A stretch of DNA of 64,000 nucleotides from Deltaproteobacteria bacterium (GTDB taxonomy: Bacteria; Desulfobacterota; Desulfobulbia; Desulfobulbales; Desulfurivibrionaceae), in NCBI GenBank assembly GCA_021802645.1, contig JAJZRO010000002.1, forward strand, positions 184,306 to 248,305, written 5' to 3'. Every line of letters starts with the position of its first letter. Position 1 is the first letter of the stretch. Made by a program: the position numbers and the translations under genes. Of the stretch, positions 36,620 to 45,022 are shown piece after piece. Below the pieces are notes generated by a model. It searched no databases. It was not told the origin of the DNA and worked only from the letters and a program-made list of their open reading frames with translations.

Positions 36620-36637
36620 TGGGACAATCATGACCCA
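36620..36637 (+). promoter_or_regulatory. Palindromic operator 2 (upstream activator site)
   Basis: TGGGACA-ATCA-TGACCCA repeats operator 1 with one changed base in the left arm. The centres are 69 bp apart. Two such sites would let two activator dimers assemble cooperatively. Confidence 0.72.
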
Positions 36638-36722
36638 TCGGATTACTTGCCTTCTACTCCCGCTTCCCTCCATCTTTTATTTTTTTCCATTATATCATTA
36701 AGTTACGATTACGCCTACCAAC

Positions 36723-36737
36723 TGGCACAGCTCTTGC
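36723..36737 (+). promoter_or_regulatory. Sigma-54 (-24/-12) promoter for the FmdE-MoeA pair
   Basis: TGGCAC-AGCTC-TTGC matches the -24/-12 consensus exactly, with correct spacing. Transcription would start near 36749, leaving a leader of about 220 nt before the FmdE-like gene. Confidence 0.88.
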
Positions 36738-36774
36738 TGTACAACCAAGCAGCCCAAACGTAGTTCTTTTTTTC

Positions 36775-36887
36775 GGTCCTTCTTTCCCCCAAGAAGGACC
36801 CACAAGCCCCCTCCAAAGGCATTCGCCTCACCTAGCCGGAATGGGTGAATGCCGTGTGTAATGCCTCCCCGCAAGGGGAGGCATTAC
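36775..36887 (+). ncRNA. Hairpin-rich leader RNA upstream of the FmdE-like gene
   Basis: Three hairpins follow one another in the leader. The first is GGTCCTTCTT-TCCCCC-AAGAAGGACC (36775-36800, 10 bp). The second pairs GGCATTC with GAATGCC and ACC with GGT around TAGCCGGAAT (36818-36853). The third is a perfect 13-bp stem with a GCAA tetraloop (36858-36887). None has a T-run, so they are not simple terminators. A molybdenum/tungsten-cofactor riboswitch is tempting given the genes that follow, but I cannot confirm the class. Confidence 0.5.
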
Positions 36888-36967
36888 ATCCTCCCTTCCT
36901 GCCTTGCATTTCCTGCACTTTTCGGCTACGCTGCCTCACATCTTTCCCCCTTTGGTACGGAATTCCC

Positions 36968-37555
36968 ATGGAATCCTTCGACGAACTCCTCGAAAAATCC
37001 ACCGCCATCCACGGTCATATCTGCGCTGGCCAGGTGATCGGCGTCCGCCTGGCCATGATCGGCCTGCGGGAGATCGGCATCACCGACCCACGCGGCAAAG
37101 AACGCAAGGACTTCTACGTCTTGGTCGAAATCGACCGCTGCGCCACCGACGCCATCCAGACCGTCACCGGCTGCACCTTGGGAAAACGCTCCCTCAAGTG
37201 GCTCGACTATGGCATCATGGCCGCCACCTTCGTCAACCTCAAGACCGGTAAGGCCGTCCGAATCACCGCCTTGGAAGAGGCCCGCGAGACGGCTAAAAAC
37301 TACTGCCCCGAAATCGGGGACCGCTATCGCCAGCAGTTGGAGGCCTACCGCGTCATGCCTGAGGCGGAACTCTTCCGCCTCCAGGCGGTGACAGTCAAGG
37401 TGCCGCAACAGGATATGCCAGGTCGGCCGATGAAACGGGTCCGCTGCGAGGTGTGCGGTGATTGGGTGCAGGACTGCCGCGACGTTGAGCAGAATGGACG
37501 CATCCTCTGCCGCCCCTGCGCCTTTGGCCGCTACTACGAACCCTCAAACGGATAA
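36968..37555 (+). CDS. FmdE-family protein with C-terminal zinc ribbon
   Basis: The 195-residue protein resembles subunit E of formylmethanofuran dehydrogenase. It has HGHICAGQVIGVRLAMIGL, DRCATDAIQTVTGCTLGKRSL and a C-terminal zinc-ribbon CEVCGDWVQDC...CRPCAFGRYYEP. In bacteria without methanofuran these proteins appear beside molybdenum-cofactor genes and probably bind or supply Mo/W cofactor or a metal. The ATG at 36968 begins MESFDELLEKS; the in-frame upstream extension is leader RNA. It stops 3 bp before the MoeA-like gene, so the two are co-transcribed, very likely under sigma-54 control. Confidence 0.9.
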   Translation: MESFDELLEKSTAIHGHICAGQVIGVRLAMIGLREIGITDPRGKERKDFYVLVEIDRCATDAIQTVTGCTLGKRSLKWLDYGIMAATFVNLKTGKAVRITALEEARETAKNYCPEIGDRYRQQLEAYRVMPEAELFRLQAVTVKVPQQDMPGRPMKRVRCEVCGDWVQDCRDVEQNGRILCRPCAFGRYYEPSNG

Positions 37556-37558
37556 ACC

Positions 37559-38584
37559 ATGGCCAAAACCGTTCCCGTAGAGCAAGCGGTAGGGATGATT
37601 CTGCCGCACGACGTAACCGAGATTCGCCAGGGCGAGTTCAAGGGACGCGCCTTCAAGAAGGGGCACATCATCCGCTCCGAGGATGTGGACCATCTGAAAA
37701 GGCTCGGCAAGGAACACATCTATGTTCTGGAACTGACGGCGGACGACATCCACGAAAACGAGGCCGCCTTGGTCATGGCCGAGGCCCTGGCCGGGACGGG
37801 GATCACCTTTCCAACCGATGTGGTGGAGGGGAAGGTCAACCTCCATGCCGCGCATGCCGGCCTGTTCCAGGTCAACACCGAAGTACTTCAGGCCTTCAAT
37901 CTGCTGGGCGAGGTGATGTGTGCCACCCTGCACACCAACACCCTGGTGAACCAGGGTGAATTGGTGGCCGGTACCCGTCTCATCCCACTGATGAGCAAGC
38001 GACAGGTGGTGGAAAAGGCGGTGGGGATCGCGAAGGCGGCCGGCGGCGTGCTGTCGGTGCTGCCGCTCCGTAGCGCCAGGGCGGGGCTGGTAATCACCGG
38101 CAACGAGGTCTTCCACGGCCGGATCAAGGACGCCTTCGAACCGGTGCTCCGCAAGAAACTCGACGCCATCGGCTCCGAGGTGGCGGCAGTCCGTTTTGCC
38201 CCGGACGACGTGGAGAAAATCGCTGCTGCCATCCGCGAGTGTCTGGCGGAAGGGGCGGACCTCATCGTCACCAGCGGCGGCATGTCGGTGGACCCGGACG
38301 ATGTCACCCGCCTCGGCATCGCCAGGGCAGGCGCCACCGATATCGTCTACGGCACCCCGGTCCTGCCCGGCGCCATGTTCCTCAGCGCCACCATCGGCAC
38401 GGTCCCGGTGCTGGGATTGCCGGCCTGCGGTATGTTCCACAAGATCACCGTGTTCGACCTGGTCCTGCCGCGGGTCTTGGCTGGCCAGCAGATCACCCGT
38501 GAGACCATTGCGGCCATGGGCCACGGCGGCCTGTGCCGGAATTGCGCCCAGTGCCACTACCCCATCTGCCCGTTCGGCAAGTAG
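37559..38584 (+). CDS. MoeA/CinA-like molybdopterin-binding protein with Cys-rich tail
   Basis: The 341-residue protein has a MoCF/MogA-type molybdopterin-binding fold (LVITGNEVFHGRIKDAFEPVL, ADLIVTSGGMSVDPDDVTR, GAMFLSATIGTVPVLGLPACGMF). It is shorter than true MoeA (about 400 residues) and lacks recognisable MoeA domain IV. The C terminus ends in CRNCAQCHYPICPFGK, with four cysteines and a His that suggest a metal or cluster site; the CAQCH there is not a haem site because there is no signal peptide. With the FmdE partner it may tailor Mo- or W-cofactor for a specific enzyme, such as a formate dehydrogenase or the sulfur-type molybdoenzyme. The client is not identified. Confidence 0.9.
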   Translation: MAKTVPVEQAVGMILPHDVTEIRQGEFKGRAFKKGHIIRSEDVDHLKRLGKEHIYVLELTADDIHENEAALVMAEALAGTGITFPTDVVEGKVNLHAAHAGLFQVNTEVLQAFNLLGEVMCATLHTNTLVNQGELVAGTRLIPLMSKRQVVEKAVGIAKAAGGVLSVLPLRSARAGLVITGNEVFHGRIKDAFEPVLRKKLDAIGSEVAAVRFAPDDVEKIAAAIRECLAEGADLIVTSGGMSVDPDDVTRLGIARAGATDIVYGTPVLPGAMFLSATIGTVPVLGLPACGMFHKITVFDLVLPRVLAGQQITRETIAAMGHGGLCRNCAQCHYPICPFGK

Positions 38585-39997
38585 CTACACGCCGGCGGCC
38601 AGCACAAAGAGATCGCCGATCAGCCATGCCTCCTTTTCCCGGCGCAGCCGGGTCTCTTCCTGCAGCACCACACGCAACCCGCAGGCAGCAGCCACTTCTG
38701 CGACATAATCCGTGGCGTGGGCATGGCGACCGGTGGGACGAAGCACAAATCCCTCTTCGCATCGTTCGGTAGAGAAGGCAAAAAGACCGCCGGGGACAAG
38801 TATCTTTGCTACCGCGGCAAAGAAAGGGGCGATCTCGCCAAGATAGACAAGAACATCCGCCGCCACGATGCAGTCGCAACGCTCCGTCTGCTGGCAGCAA
38901 AATTCGACGATCTCACCAACCTTCAGGGCGTCGTAAATCCTCTTTTGCTCGGCCAGCGCAACCATCCTGGGAGAAAGATCCACCCCGATGAGGGTGGTCG
39001 CCAGATCACGAAACACCTCGCCCGCCAGGCCGGTGCCGCAGCCAAGATCCAGTACCCGGTCCAAACGGTTGCCGACTGGCAGCAAAGATCCCACCAGTTG
39101 CCGCAGTCGCCTCGGCGCCGTATAGCCTAGCTTTGCAACCAACTCCTGCTCAAAGGAACCGGCATAGCCGTCGAACAGCTTGCGGACATAGCCAGCCGCG
39201 ACCACTTCCAATCGCTCGCCACGCAAGGCGGCCAGCATATGGCGGGCCGCCTCTTCATCGTGCCCCAGCTCCAGCAACCGCTCATAGCAACGGATCGCCT
39301 CGTCCGACCGCTCCAGCCGGCCATAGATGGCAGCGAGATGGGTGTAAGCCGGGGCGTAATCGGCAGCGATTGCGATCGTTTGTTCCAGATAACGCTGTGC
39401 CAACGCAAAGGAGTGGGCTCGTTTGTAGAGCAGGGCCAGATTATAGGGAATGTCGGGATCAGTGGGGGCGAGTTCCATGGCCCGGTCATAGGCGCGGATC
39501 GCGTCATCCGGTTGCCCGGCCCTGTCGTAGGCAATGGCCAGGTTGTAGAAGGAATCCACGTCGTCCGGGGTGCACGCCACTGCCCGTTCGTAGGCGGCGA
39601 TGGCCTCGTGCAGCTGCCCCGCCGCGAAAGAGGCCGCGCCGAGATTGTACCAGGCCGGGCCGTGTTCCGGGGCCAGGTTGACCGCCTCCCGACAGGCATC
39701 GACTGCCTCGACGTATGCCCCCAGCCGTTGGTGGAGGGCGCCCACGGCCAGATGCGCGTCCGCCTGCTGCGGATCTCGTTGCCTGGCCGCTTCCAGGTGG
39801 CGCAACGCCTCATCGAGGCGGCCGTCGGCCTGACAGAGCAACCCCAGATAATAGAGCACCTCCGCCTGATCGCCACAGACGGCAAGTATCTCGCGGTAGC
39901 GTTTCTCGGCAGCGGCCAGTTGCCCCGATTGATGCAAGGCGAGCGCCTCGCCCAAGGTCTCCTCGATAACCGCAAAATGTTTCGCGCAATCGGCCAT
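38585..39997 (-). CDS. TPR-repeat protein fused to a SAM-dependent methyltransferase
   Basis: The 470-residue protein begins with about seven tetratricopeptide repeats (residues 15-265; for example AEVLYYLGLLCQADGRLDEALRHLEAA and DVDSFYNLAIAYDRAGQPDDAIRAYDRAMEL). A class I methyltransferase follows with motif I RVLDLGCGTGLAGE, LIGVDLSPRMVALA and the post-motif VAADVLVYLGEI. The ATG at 39997 follows GGTGGAGTGTC. It is convergent (by 1 bp) with the MoeA-like gene. The substrate is unknown; TPR-methyltransferases of this kind are poorly characterised. Confidence 0.9.
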   Translation of the reverse strand: MADCAKHFAVIEETLGEALALHQSGQLAAAEKRYREILAVCGDQAEVLYYLGLLCQADGRLDEALRHLEAARQRDPQQADAHLAVGALHQRLGAYVEAVDACREAVNLAPEHGPAWYNLGAASFAAGQLHEAIAAYERAVACTPDDVDSFYNLAIAYDRAGQPDDAIRAYDRAMELAPTDPDIPYNLALLYKRAHSFALAQRYLEQTIAIAADYAPAYTHLAAIYGRLERSDEAIRCYERLLELGHDEEAARHMLAALRGERLEVVAAGYVRKLFDGYAGSFEQELVAKLGYTAPRRLRQLVGSLLPVGNRLDRVLDLGCGTGLAGEVFRDLATTLIGVDLSPRMVALAEQKRIYDALKVGEIVEFCCQQTERCDCIVAADVLVYLGEIAPFFAAVAKILVPGGLFAFSTERCEEGFVLRPTGRHAHATDYVAEVAAACGLRVVLQEETRLRREKEAWLIGDLFVLAAGV

Positions 39998-40132
39998 GAC
40001 ACTCCACCAGCACACCGGGTTGGGGAAAAATTCGGCAGAGTATCTATCATGGACTGTGGCCGCGGTCAAGGCCCCGCCACCACCTCATGATTTGATTTGA
40101 TGGGCCGCGGTTTTCCTGGTACATCTCAGGAC

Positions 40133-41329
40133 ATGATCAAATCACTGCGACCAGACCGCGAGTGTACCGAATGGATGACCGCCATCCGGCGCCATCTCCA
40201 CCGCCAGCCGGAACTCGGCTATCACGAGCATGCCACCGCGGCGTTTATCGAAGAAAAGCTTGCGGAACTCGGGATCACACGGGTGAAACGGCTGATGGGC
40301 ACTGGAGTAGTGGCCTGGCTGGGGCAGGAGGAACCCGAGCCCACCGTGGCCCTGCGGGCGGACATCGATGCCCTGCCCATTCACGAGCAGACCGGGCTGC
40401 CCTTTGCCTCGGAACATCCTGGGGTCATGCATGCCTGCGGCCACGACGGCCATGTGGCCATGCTGCTGGGCGCGGCGCGCCTGCTCAAGGATTGCCCGTT
40501 GCCAGGCCGTGTCGCTCTCATTTTCCAGCCCGCCGAGGAAGCAGATGGCGGCGCGCAGGGCATGATAACCGAAGGGGCGCTGGAGGGAGCGGCCGTTATC
40601 TTCGGCGGCCATATCGAACGGCTCTATCCGGTGGGACAGATCGCGGTGCAACCGGGGATCATCTGTGCCTACACCGACGAGTTCCGCCTTGCCATCACCG
40701 GCAAGGGAGGACATGCAGCCAAGCCCCACGACTGCCATGATAGTATCGTGGCCGCCAGCGCCTTGGTGCTGCAACTCCAGACCCTGATCTCCCGCGAGAC
40801 CGACCCGGTCGCCCCGGCAGTACTGACCATCGGCACCATCCAGGGCGGCAGCGCGGCCAATGCCATTGCCGAAGAAACCGAATTGACCGGCACGATCCGC
40901 AGCGTGGACCCGACCACGCGGACTACCCTCTTCAACGGCCTCCGCCGAATGGCGGCAGGGCTGGAAGGACTCTATCAGGTCACCACCTCGGTGACCATCA
41001 GCGACGGCTACCCGCCGGTGGTGAATGACGAGGCCGCCAGCCGCATTGCCCGCGATGCCGCCATCGCGGTGGTGGGTGAGGCCGGGGTGATTCCCCAGCC
41101 CAGACCGAGCCTGGGCGGCGAGGATTTCTCCTTCTACCTGCAACAGGTGCCCGGCTGCTTCGTCCGTTTCGGGGCCCGCAAAGAAGGGCACGAGCAGGAA
41201 TCGGCCCATAGCCCCCGTTTCGATTTCGACGAGGGCGTGCTGCCAGTCGGCGCAGCCTTTCTCGCCCAGGCAGCGGTTGCCGCCCTCTCCCGCCTCGACG
41301 AACTCAAGAATGTGGCAGATCGAGCGTAA
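40133..41329 (+). CDS. M20-family amidohydrolase (N-acyl-amino-acid or hippurate hydrolase-like)
   Basis: The 398-residue metal-dependent hydrolase has the M20D signature: RRHLHRQPELGYHEHAT, LRADIDALPI, VMHACGHDGHVAMLLGAA (metal-binding Cys/His), FQPAEEADGGAQGMI (catalytic Glu), GGHIE, and LGGEDFSFYLQQVPGCFVRFGAR. It removes acyl groups from amino acids or related amides in the cytoplasm. The ATG at 40133 begins MIKSLRPDREC with AGGAC upstream; a start 12 codons earlier is less likely. The actual substrate cannot be predicted from family alone. Confidence 0.92.
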   Translation: MIKSLRPDRECTEWMTAIRRHLHRQPELGYHEHATAAFIEEKLAELGITRVKRLMGTGVVAWLGQEEPEPTVALRADIDALPIHEQTGLPFASEHPGVMHACGHDGHVAMLLGAARLLKDCPLPGRVALIFQPAEEADGGAQGMITEGALEGAAVIFGGHIERLYPVGQIAVQPGIICAYTDEFRLAITGKGGHAAKPHDCHDSIVAASALVLQLQTLISRETDPVAPAVLTIGTIQGGSAANAIAEETELTGTIRSVDPTTRTTLFNGLRRMAAGLEGLYQVTTSVTISDGYPPVVNDEAASRIARDAAIAVVGEAGVIPQPRPSLGGEDFSFYLQQVPGCFVRFGARKEGHEQESAHSPRFDFDEGVLPVGAAFLAQAAVAALSRLDELKNVADRA

Positions 41330-41367
41330 TCCGCCGGAACGCCAAACAGCATCAGGTGTGATCCCTT

Positions 41368-41973
41368 ATGGAAAGCGAACAAGCACGCACGATTGCCGAC
41401 GAGGCGCCGGATTGCGACCTCTTTTTCAATATCATCAACCGCTTTGTAGGGCTCTTTACCCGCGAATCGAACCGGGCCACCCGAAACGACCTGGCCCGTG
41501 AATACCCCTTTGTGGCCATGGACACCCGGCAGGTCTATGCCCAGCTCTGCTTTGCCAAGAGGTATCTCGGGCTGCCGGATGAGGCCGATGAGAACCAGCG
41601 TCCCACCCTGCTGGACATCGGCTGCGGCATCGGCAATGTCCTGCTCTTTGCCGAACAGCTGGGCTTTGAGGTGTACGGGATTGAGAAGGACCCCTACCCC
41701 TGCTCCATCGCCCAGCGGCTCTTTGGCGAGGAGAAGGTGGGGCAGCATGATATCTGGCACTATGACCGCTACGGCGACTTCGACGTGCTCTACTACTTCC
41801 GACCCTTTTCCGATCGCGAACCGCAGCGCCGCTTCGAGGCAATGATCGAGGATCGGCTGAAACCCGGGGGGCTGCTCATCGCCAACCACAAGAACAGCGA
41901 CGACATCGACCGCGACCCGCGTTTTGTCCGCCTCGCCCCCGACCTTCCCATCTGGGCCAAAAAAGGGGGCTGA
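41368..41973 (+). CDS. Class I SAM-dependent methyltransferase
   Basis: The 201-residue protein has motif I LLDIGCGIGNVLLFAEQLG, an acidic end in VYGIEKDPYPC, and the downstream strand LYYFRPFSDREPQRRFEAMIEDRLKPGGLLIANHKNS. The target is unknown. It lies 38 bp downstream of the amidohydrolase and ends about 90 bp before the convergent deacetylase gene. Confidence 0.85.
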   Translation: MESEQARTIADEAPDCDLFFNIINRFVGLFTRESNRATRNDLAREYPFVAMDTRQVYAQLCFAKRYLGLPDEADENQRPTLLDIGCGIGNVLLFAEQLGFEVYGIEKDPYPCSIAQRLFGEEKVGQHDIWHYDRYGDFDVLYYFRPFSDREPQRRFEAMIEDRLKPGGLLIANHKNSDDIDRDPRFVRLAPDLPIWAKKGG

Positions 41974-42065
41974 CCAAGAGCCTTCCACGGGAAAGACGAG
42001 GCGGGCTGCACATCCCGCGGCGCCGGGACTTATCCCCTCTCGCAGCGCTTTTCTCTGGGGCGGGA

Positions 42066-43145
42066 TTACGGCGCGATCAGCATCCAGAAGCGCACCGCGG
42101 TCCTGCCGCTTGCCTTTTCCCTGGCGCTGATCATCACCCGGTTCATGGGCCGGGTAAGGGGTTGCGGGTTGGCGATGGCCACCACCCCATCGTGCAGATG
42201 CCCCTTGGCCCACCCCCGTTCGCTCACGTAGATACCGAAGCTCTCCGGATCGTACCGTTCGGGATAGACAATCCGCGCCCCGATGCGGGCAGGGTGGCGG
42301 TTGACCAGCGGCGCGATACCCGGCTGAAGGTCGGCCAGGGGCAGATCGACCCGCTCAAGCACCTCCTTGAAATGGGGCATGGTGGCCCATTCGCGGCCGA
42401 GGATCGGCTCGCGGGGCACGAGGAACAGGTCCGTATCAGGTCCCACCGCGCCGCCATCCTGGGTAAGGATCGCCTCATAGCCCGCTTTCCTCGCCTCGTC
42501 GATCACCAGGGTGTTGTACTGGCCATAGGGAATGGCGAAGAAACGGGGGAGGTGGCCGAGCCGGGCCGAGAGTATGGTGCGACTGCGGGCAAGATCGTCG
42601 CGGATAGAGCCTCGCCATGCGGCCTCATCCATGCCGGCGGGTCGATTGGCCAAACGATGGTGGAAGTAGCTATGATCCTGAAAATCGACGCCGGCGGCCT
42701 GCATTTCCTTGACCTGGGCCCAGGTCATGTAGTTGGAATAGCCGCGCTCCAGTCCCTCGGTGTAGAGAAAGACGGTAAAGGGAAAGCCATACTGCCTGAG
42801 GAGCGGCCAGGCATTGGTATAAACCGTGCGGTAACCGTCGTCGATGGTGATGACCACGGTTTTTTCCGGCAGCGGCTTCTTTTCGCGCAGGAGCGTGATC
42901 AGTTCGGCCAGCGGGATGACGTGGTAGTGCTGCTCGGCCAGATAGGCGAGTTGCTGGCGGAACGCCGATAACTCCACATTGGTGGTGGGATAACGCGAAT
43001 CGCCGAAGTGGTGATAGATGAGGACGGTCGCGCTGCCGACTGTTGCGGGTTGTGTTCCGGCCCCCGAGCCGGCGGCCGGAACAAGCAACATCAGGAGCGC
43101 AGCCACAATCCATGCAAGCGAGTGGCGGCGGCGCGACCGAAACAT
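42066..43145 (-). CDS. Secreted polysaccharide deacetylase (NodB/PgaB-like)
   Basis: The 359-residue protein has a signal peptide (LAWIVAALLMLLVPAAGSGAG) and a carbohydrate esterase 4 NodB domain. Metal and catalytic motifs are VVITIDDGYRTVYTNAWPLL (first Asp pair) and FQDHSYFHHRL (HxxxH-type). FAIPYGQYNTLVIDEARKAGYEAILT gives the arginine/proline region. It resembles the N-terminal domain of PgaB, which deacetylates poly-N-acetylglucosamine during export. The Bax-like hydrolase gene ends right before it, with no spacer between the stop codon and the next ATG, so cell-wall or exopolysaccharide modification is the joint theme. Confidence 0.9.
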   Translation of the reverse strand: MFRSRRRHSLAWIVAALLMLLVPAAGSGAGTQPATVGSATVLIYHHFGDSRYPTTNVELSAFRQQLAYLAEQHYHVIPLAELITLLREKKPLPEKTVVITIDDGYRTVYTNAWPLLRQYGFPFTVFLYTEGLERGYSNYMTWAQVKEMQAAGVDFQDHSYFHHRLANRPAGMDEAAWRGSIRDDLARSRTILSARLGHLPRFFAIPYGQYNTLVIDEARKAGYEAILTQDGGAVGPDTDLFLVPREPILGREWATMPHFKEVLERVDLPLADLQPGIAPLVNRHPARIGARIVYPERYDPESFGIYVSERGWAKGHLHDGVVAIANPQPLTRPMNRVMISAREKASGRTAVRFWMLIAP

Positions 43146-44198
43146 CTAGTTGATCAAGCCGGCCAATTTGAGCGGCTTGGCCTCGCGGGTAACAAGCCCG
43201 GCCGAAAGCACACAGCCGTCATACTGTTGCAGGCGATTCTGCTGGATAAAGGACTGGAGGTCGGTGACGTATACATCCCGCTTCTCCGAATAACGCTGGA
43301 GACCGCTGGCCAACTGCAACGGGTCCATCGTCCGCTCGCGCAGAGTGCGGAAGTCGCGGTAGGCCGCCTGGCGGTTAATCATCAACAGATAGGAACGGGC
43401 TGAATCGAGAATGGTGTCGTACATGGCCACCAGGTGCCGTTCCCCAGGCTCGCGCCGCTGTGGCAGCATACCGCTGGTGCCCCAGGTCCAAACCCCGAAG
43501 AGATTATTGCCCTCCGAGGCAAAGCGCGATCCGCCCCAGGAAGACTCCAACGCCCCTTGGGCCAGCATCAGGCTCACCGGCACCACGTTGACCCGTCGCA
43601 GCAGTTCGTCCATCCTGGCGGTGCGGTATTTATCACCCAGCTGTTGAAGAAAATAAAGCTCGTTTTGGCTCAACCCGCACGTCCGGGCATCCATGCTCCC
43701 CTTGAACAACTGATCGGGGTCGCAATCGCCCAGTTTGTCGAGGAGAGCGAGGAGCATGGTCCGCTCCTGCTCCACCTCGGCGTTGGCCACCATGGCCACC
43801 GGCAACAGCGTGTGGAGAAAAACGCGCTTCTTGAGATCGGAATCGATCCGGTCGAAATCGTCGGGGAATTGGGTGAAAACCACCGGCGGCACCTCGGTCC
43901 GCGGGGTAACGTCCCAAAGGGACAGGGCCTGGAGCTTTTCCACCAGCTTTTCGCTGTCTCTGACCCGGATGACCTGAAGGGCATCGGAAAATTGAAAACG
44001 GCCAAAAAGAAGGTCCATGGGCGGACGCAGGACGGCAAGCACCAGTAGAACAATGGCCAATGTTGCTCCGACCACAAACCGAACCATGTCCGAATCCACG
44101 GTCAGGCCGCCGAATTGGGCTGAATGTTGGTTACTGGCCTGGTGCCGGTGGTGTGAGAGGAAATGCTCCAGCCTCTCGTGCGCGGTCACGTTTTTCAT
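43146..44198 (-). CDS. Membrane-anchored Bax-like glucosaminidase
   Basis: The 350-residue protein has a cytoplasmic N terminus of about 45 residues, one membrane helix (VVGATLAIVLLVLAVLRPP) and a periplasmic domain. The C-terminal half matches the glucosaminidase family (GH73-like, as in E. coli Bax): PVSLMLAQGALESSWGGSRFASEGNNLFGVWTW, with the catalytic Glu in GALESSWG. It would cleave peptidoglycan between GlcNAc and MurNAc. The ATG at 44198 follows GAGGTTTTTTT. It is the first gene of a two-gene operon with the deacetylase. Confidence 0.88.
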   Translation of the reverse strand: MKNVTAHERLEHFLSHHRHQASNQHSAQFGGLTVDSDMVRFVVGATLAIVLLVLAVLRPPMDLLFGRFQFSDALQVIRVRDSEKLVEKLQALSLWDVTPRTEVPPVVFTQFPDDFDRIDSDLKKRVFLHTLLPVAMVANAEVEQERTMLLALLDKLGDCDPDQLFKGSMDARTCGLSQNELYFLQQLGDKYRTARMDELLRRVNVVPVSLMLAQGALESSWGGSRFASEGNNLFGVWTWGTSGMLPQRREPGERHLVAMYDTILDSARSYLLMINRQAAYRDFRTLRERTMDPLQLASGLQRYSEKRDVYVTDLQSFIQQNRLQQYDGCVLSAGLVTREAKPLKLAGLIN

Positions 44199-44521
44199 AA
44201 AAAAACCTCGCGGCTTGGGTTGCAACTTCTTGAAATGACAAGTTTTCCCCCTTACCTCTCCCCCGTGCAACGCGGCACCACACAATACAATATTACCCCA
44301 AAAAAGCAACCCATCCTCCACAAAAAAACACTTTTTTTTACAAAAAAACACTAGATATAGTATTCAAATAAACTTAGGACACCATAAATAGTAGGCTTCC
44401 CCGGTTTCCCCACTCCCCACTTGCGATTCCAGGAGGGATCGGGTTTGATGTCGGGCGATTCCGTTTCCCTTGGAGAACAACGAAAAATAACCATTCCAAC
44501 AGGTTAGCAAGGAGCACCACC
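44199..44521. other. AT-rich divergent spacer between the Bax-like gene and ppiB
   Basis: These 323 bp have no gene. ACAAAAAAACACT occurs twice (44320-44332 and 44340-44352) around a run of Ts. A -10-like TATAGT lies at 44356-44361 in plus orientation, without a good -35. The ribosome site for ppiB is AAGGAGCACC. Confidence 0.5.
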
Positions 44522-45019
44522 ATGGCCATTCGCTTTGAAACCACCTTGGGCAACTTCACCGTCGAACTCTTTGACACCGAGGCGCCGATCACCACCGACA
44601 ACTTCCGCCAATATGTCCGCGATGGCTTCTACGACGGCCTCATCTTCCACCGGGTCATCCCCGGCTTTGTGGTGCAGGGCGGCGGCATGGAGCCGGGGAT
44701 GCGGCAGCGGCCCAACCGGCCGCCCATCAAAAACGAGGCGGCCAATGGTCTTCGGAATCTGCGCGGCACGCTCTCCATGGCCCGCACCGGGGTCATCGAC
44801 AGCGCCACCAGCCAGTTTTTCATCAATGTGCAGGATAATCCGAACCTGGACCACCGGGGCGAGAGCCCCAGCATGTTCGGCTATGCGGTCTTTGGGACGG
44901 TGACCGAGGGAATGGAGGTGGTGGACCAGATCGTCAGCGTACCCACCACCTCGGTGGGCTTCCACCAGGATGTGCCGGCGCAGGATGTGATGATCCTCAA
45001 GGCGTACGAACTCGAGTAG
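44522..45019 (+). CDS. ppiB: Cyclophilin-type peptidyl-prolyl cis-trans isomerase
   Basis: The 165-residue cytoplasmic cyclophilin accelerates proline isomerisation. Core residues are in [23 protein letters not shown] (Phe-His-Arg active site), [29 protein letters not shown] (Gln and Phe of the pocket) and [17 protein letters not shown]. There is no signal peptide. The start at 44522 follows AGCAAGGAGCACC. It is convergent with parC with only 3 bp between stops. Confidence 0.96.
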   Translation: MAIRFETTLGNFTVELFDTEAPITTDNFRQYVRDGFYDGLIFHRVIPGFVVQGGGMEPGMRQRPNRPPIKNEAANGLRNLRGTLSMARTGVIDSATSQFFINVQDNPNLDHRGESPSMFGYAVFGTVTEGMEVVDQIVSVPTTSVGFHQDVPAQDVMILKAYELE

Positions 45020-45022
45020 GGA

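Noticed and set aside
36845..36967. A 41-codon upstream extension of the FmdE-like gene
   Set aside because: It would translate a perfect 13-bp hairpin in the leader; the family begins at MESFDELLEKS.
38536..38584. A CxxCH (CAQCH) in the MoeA-like protein as a possible haem site
   Set aside because: The protein has no export signal, and c-type haem is attached outside the cytoplasm; a metal site is more likely.
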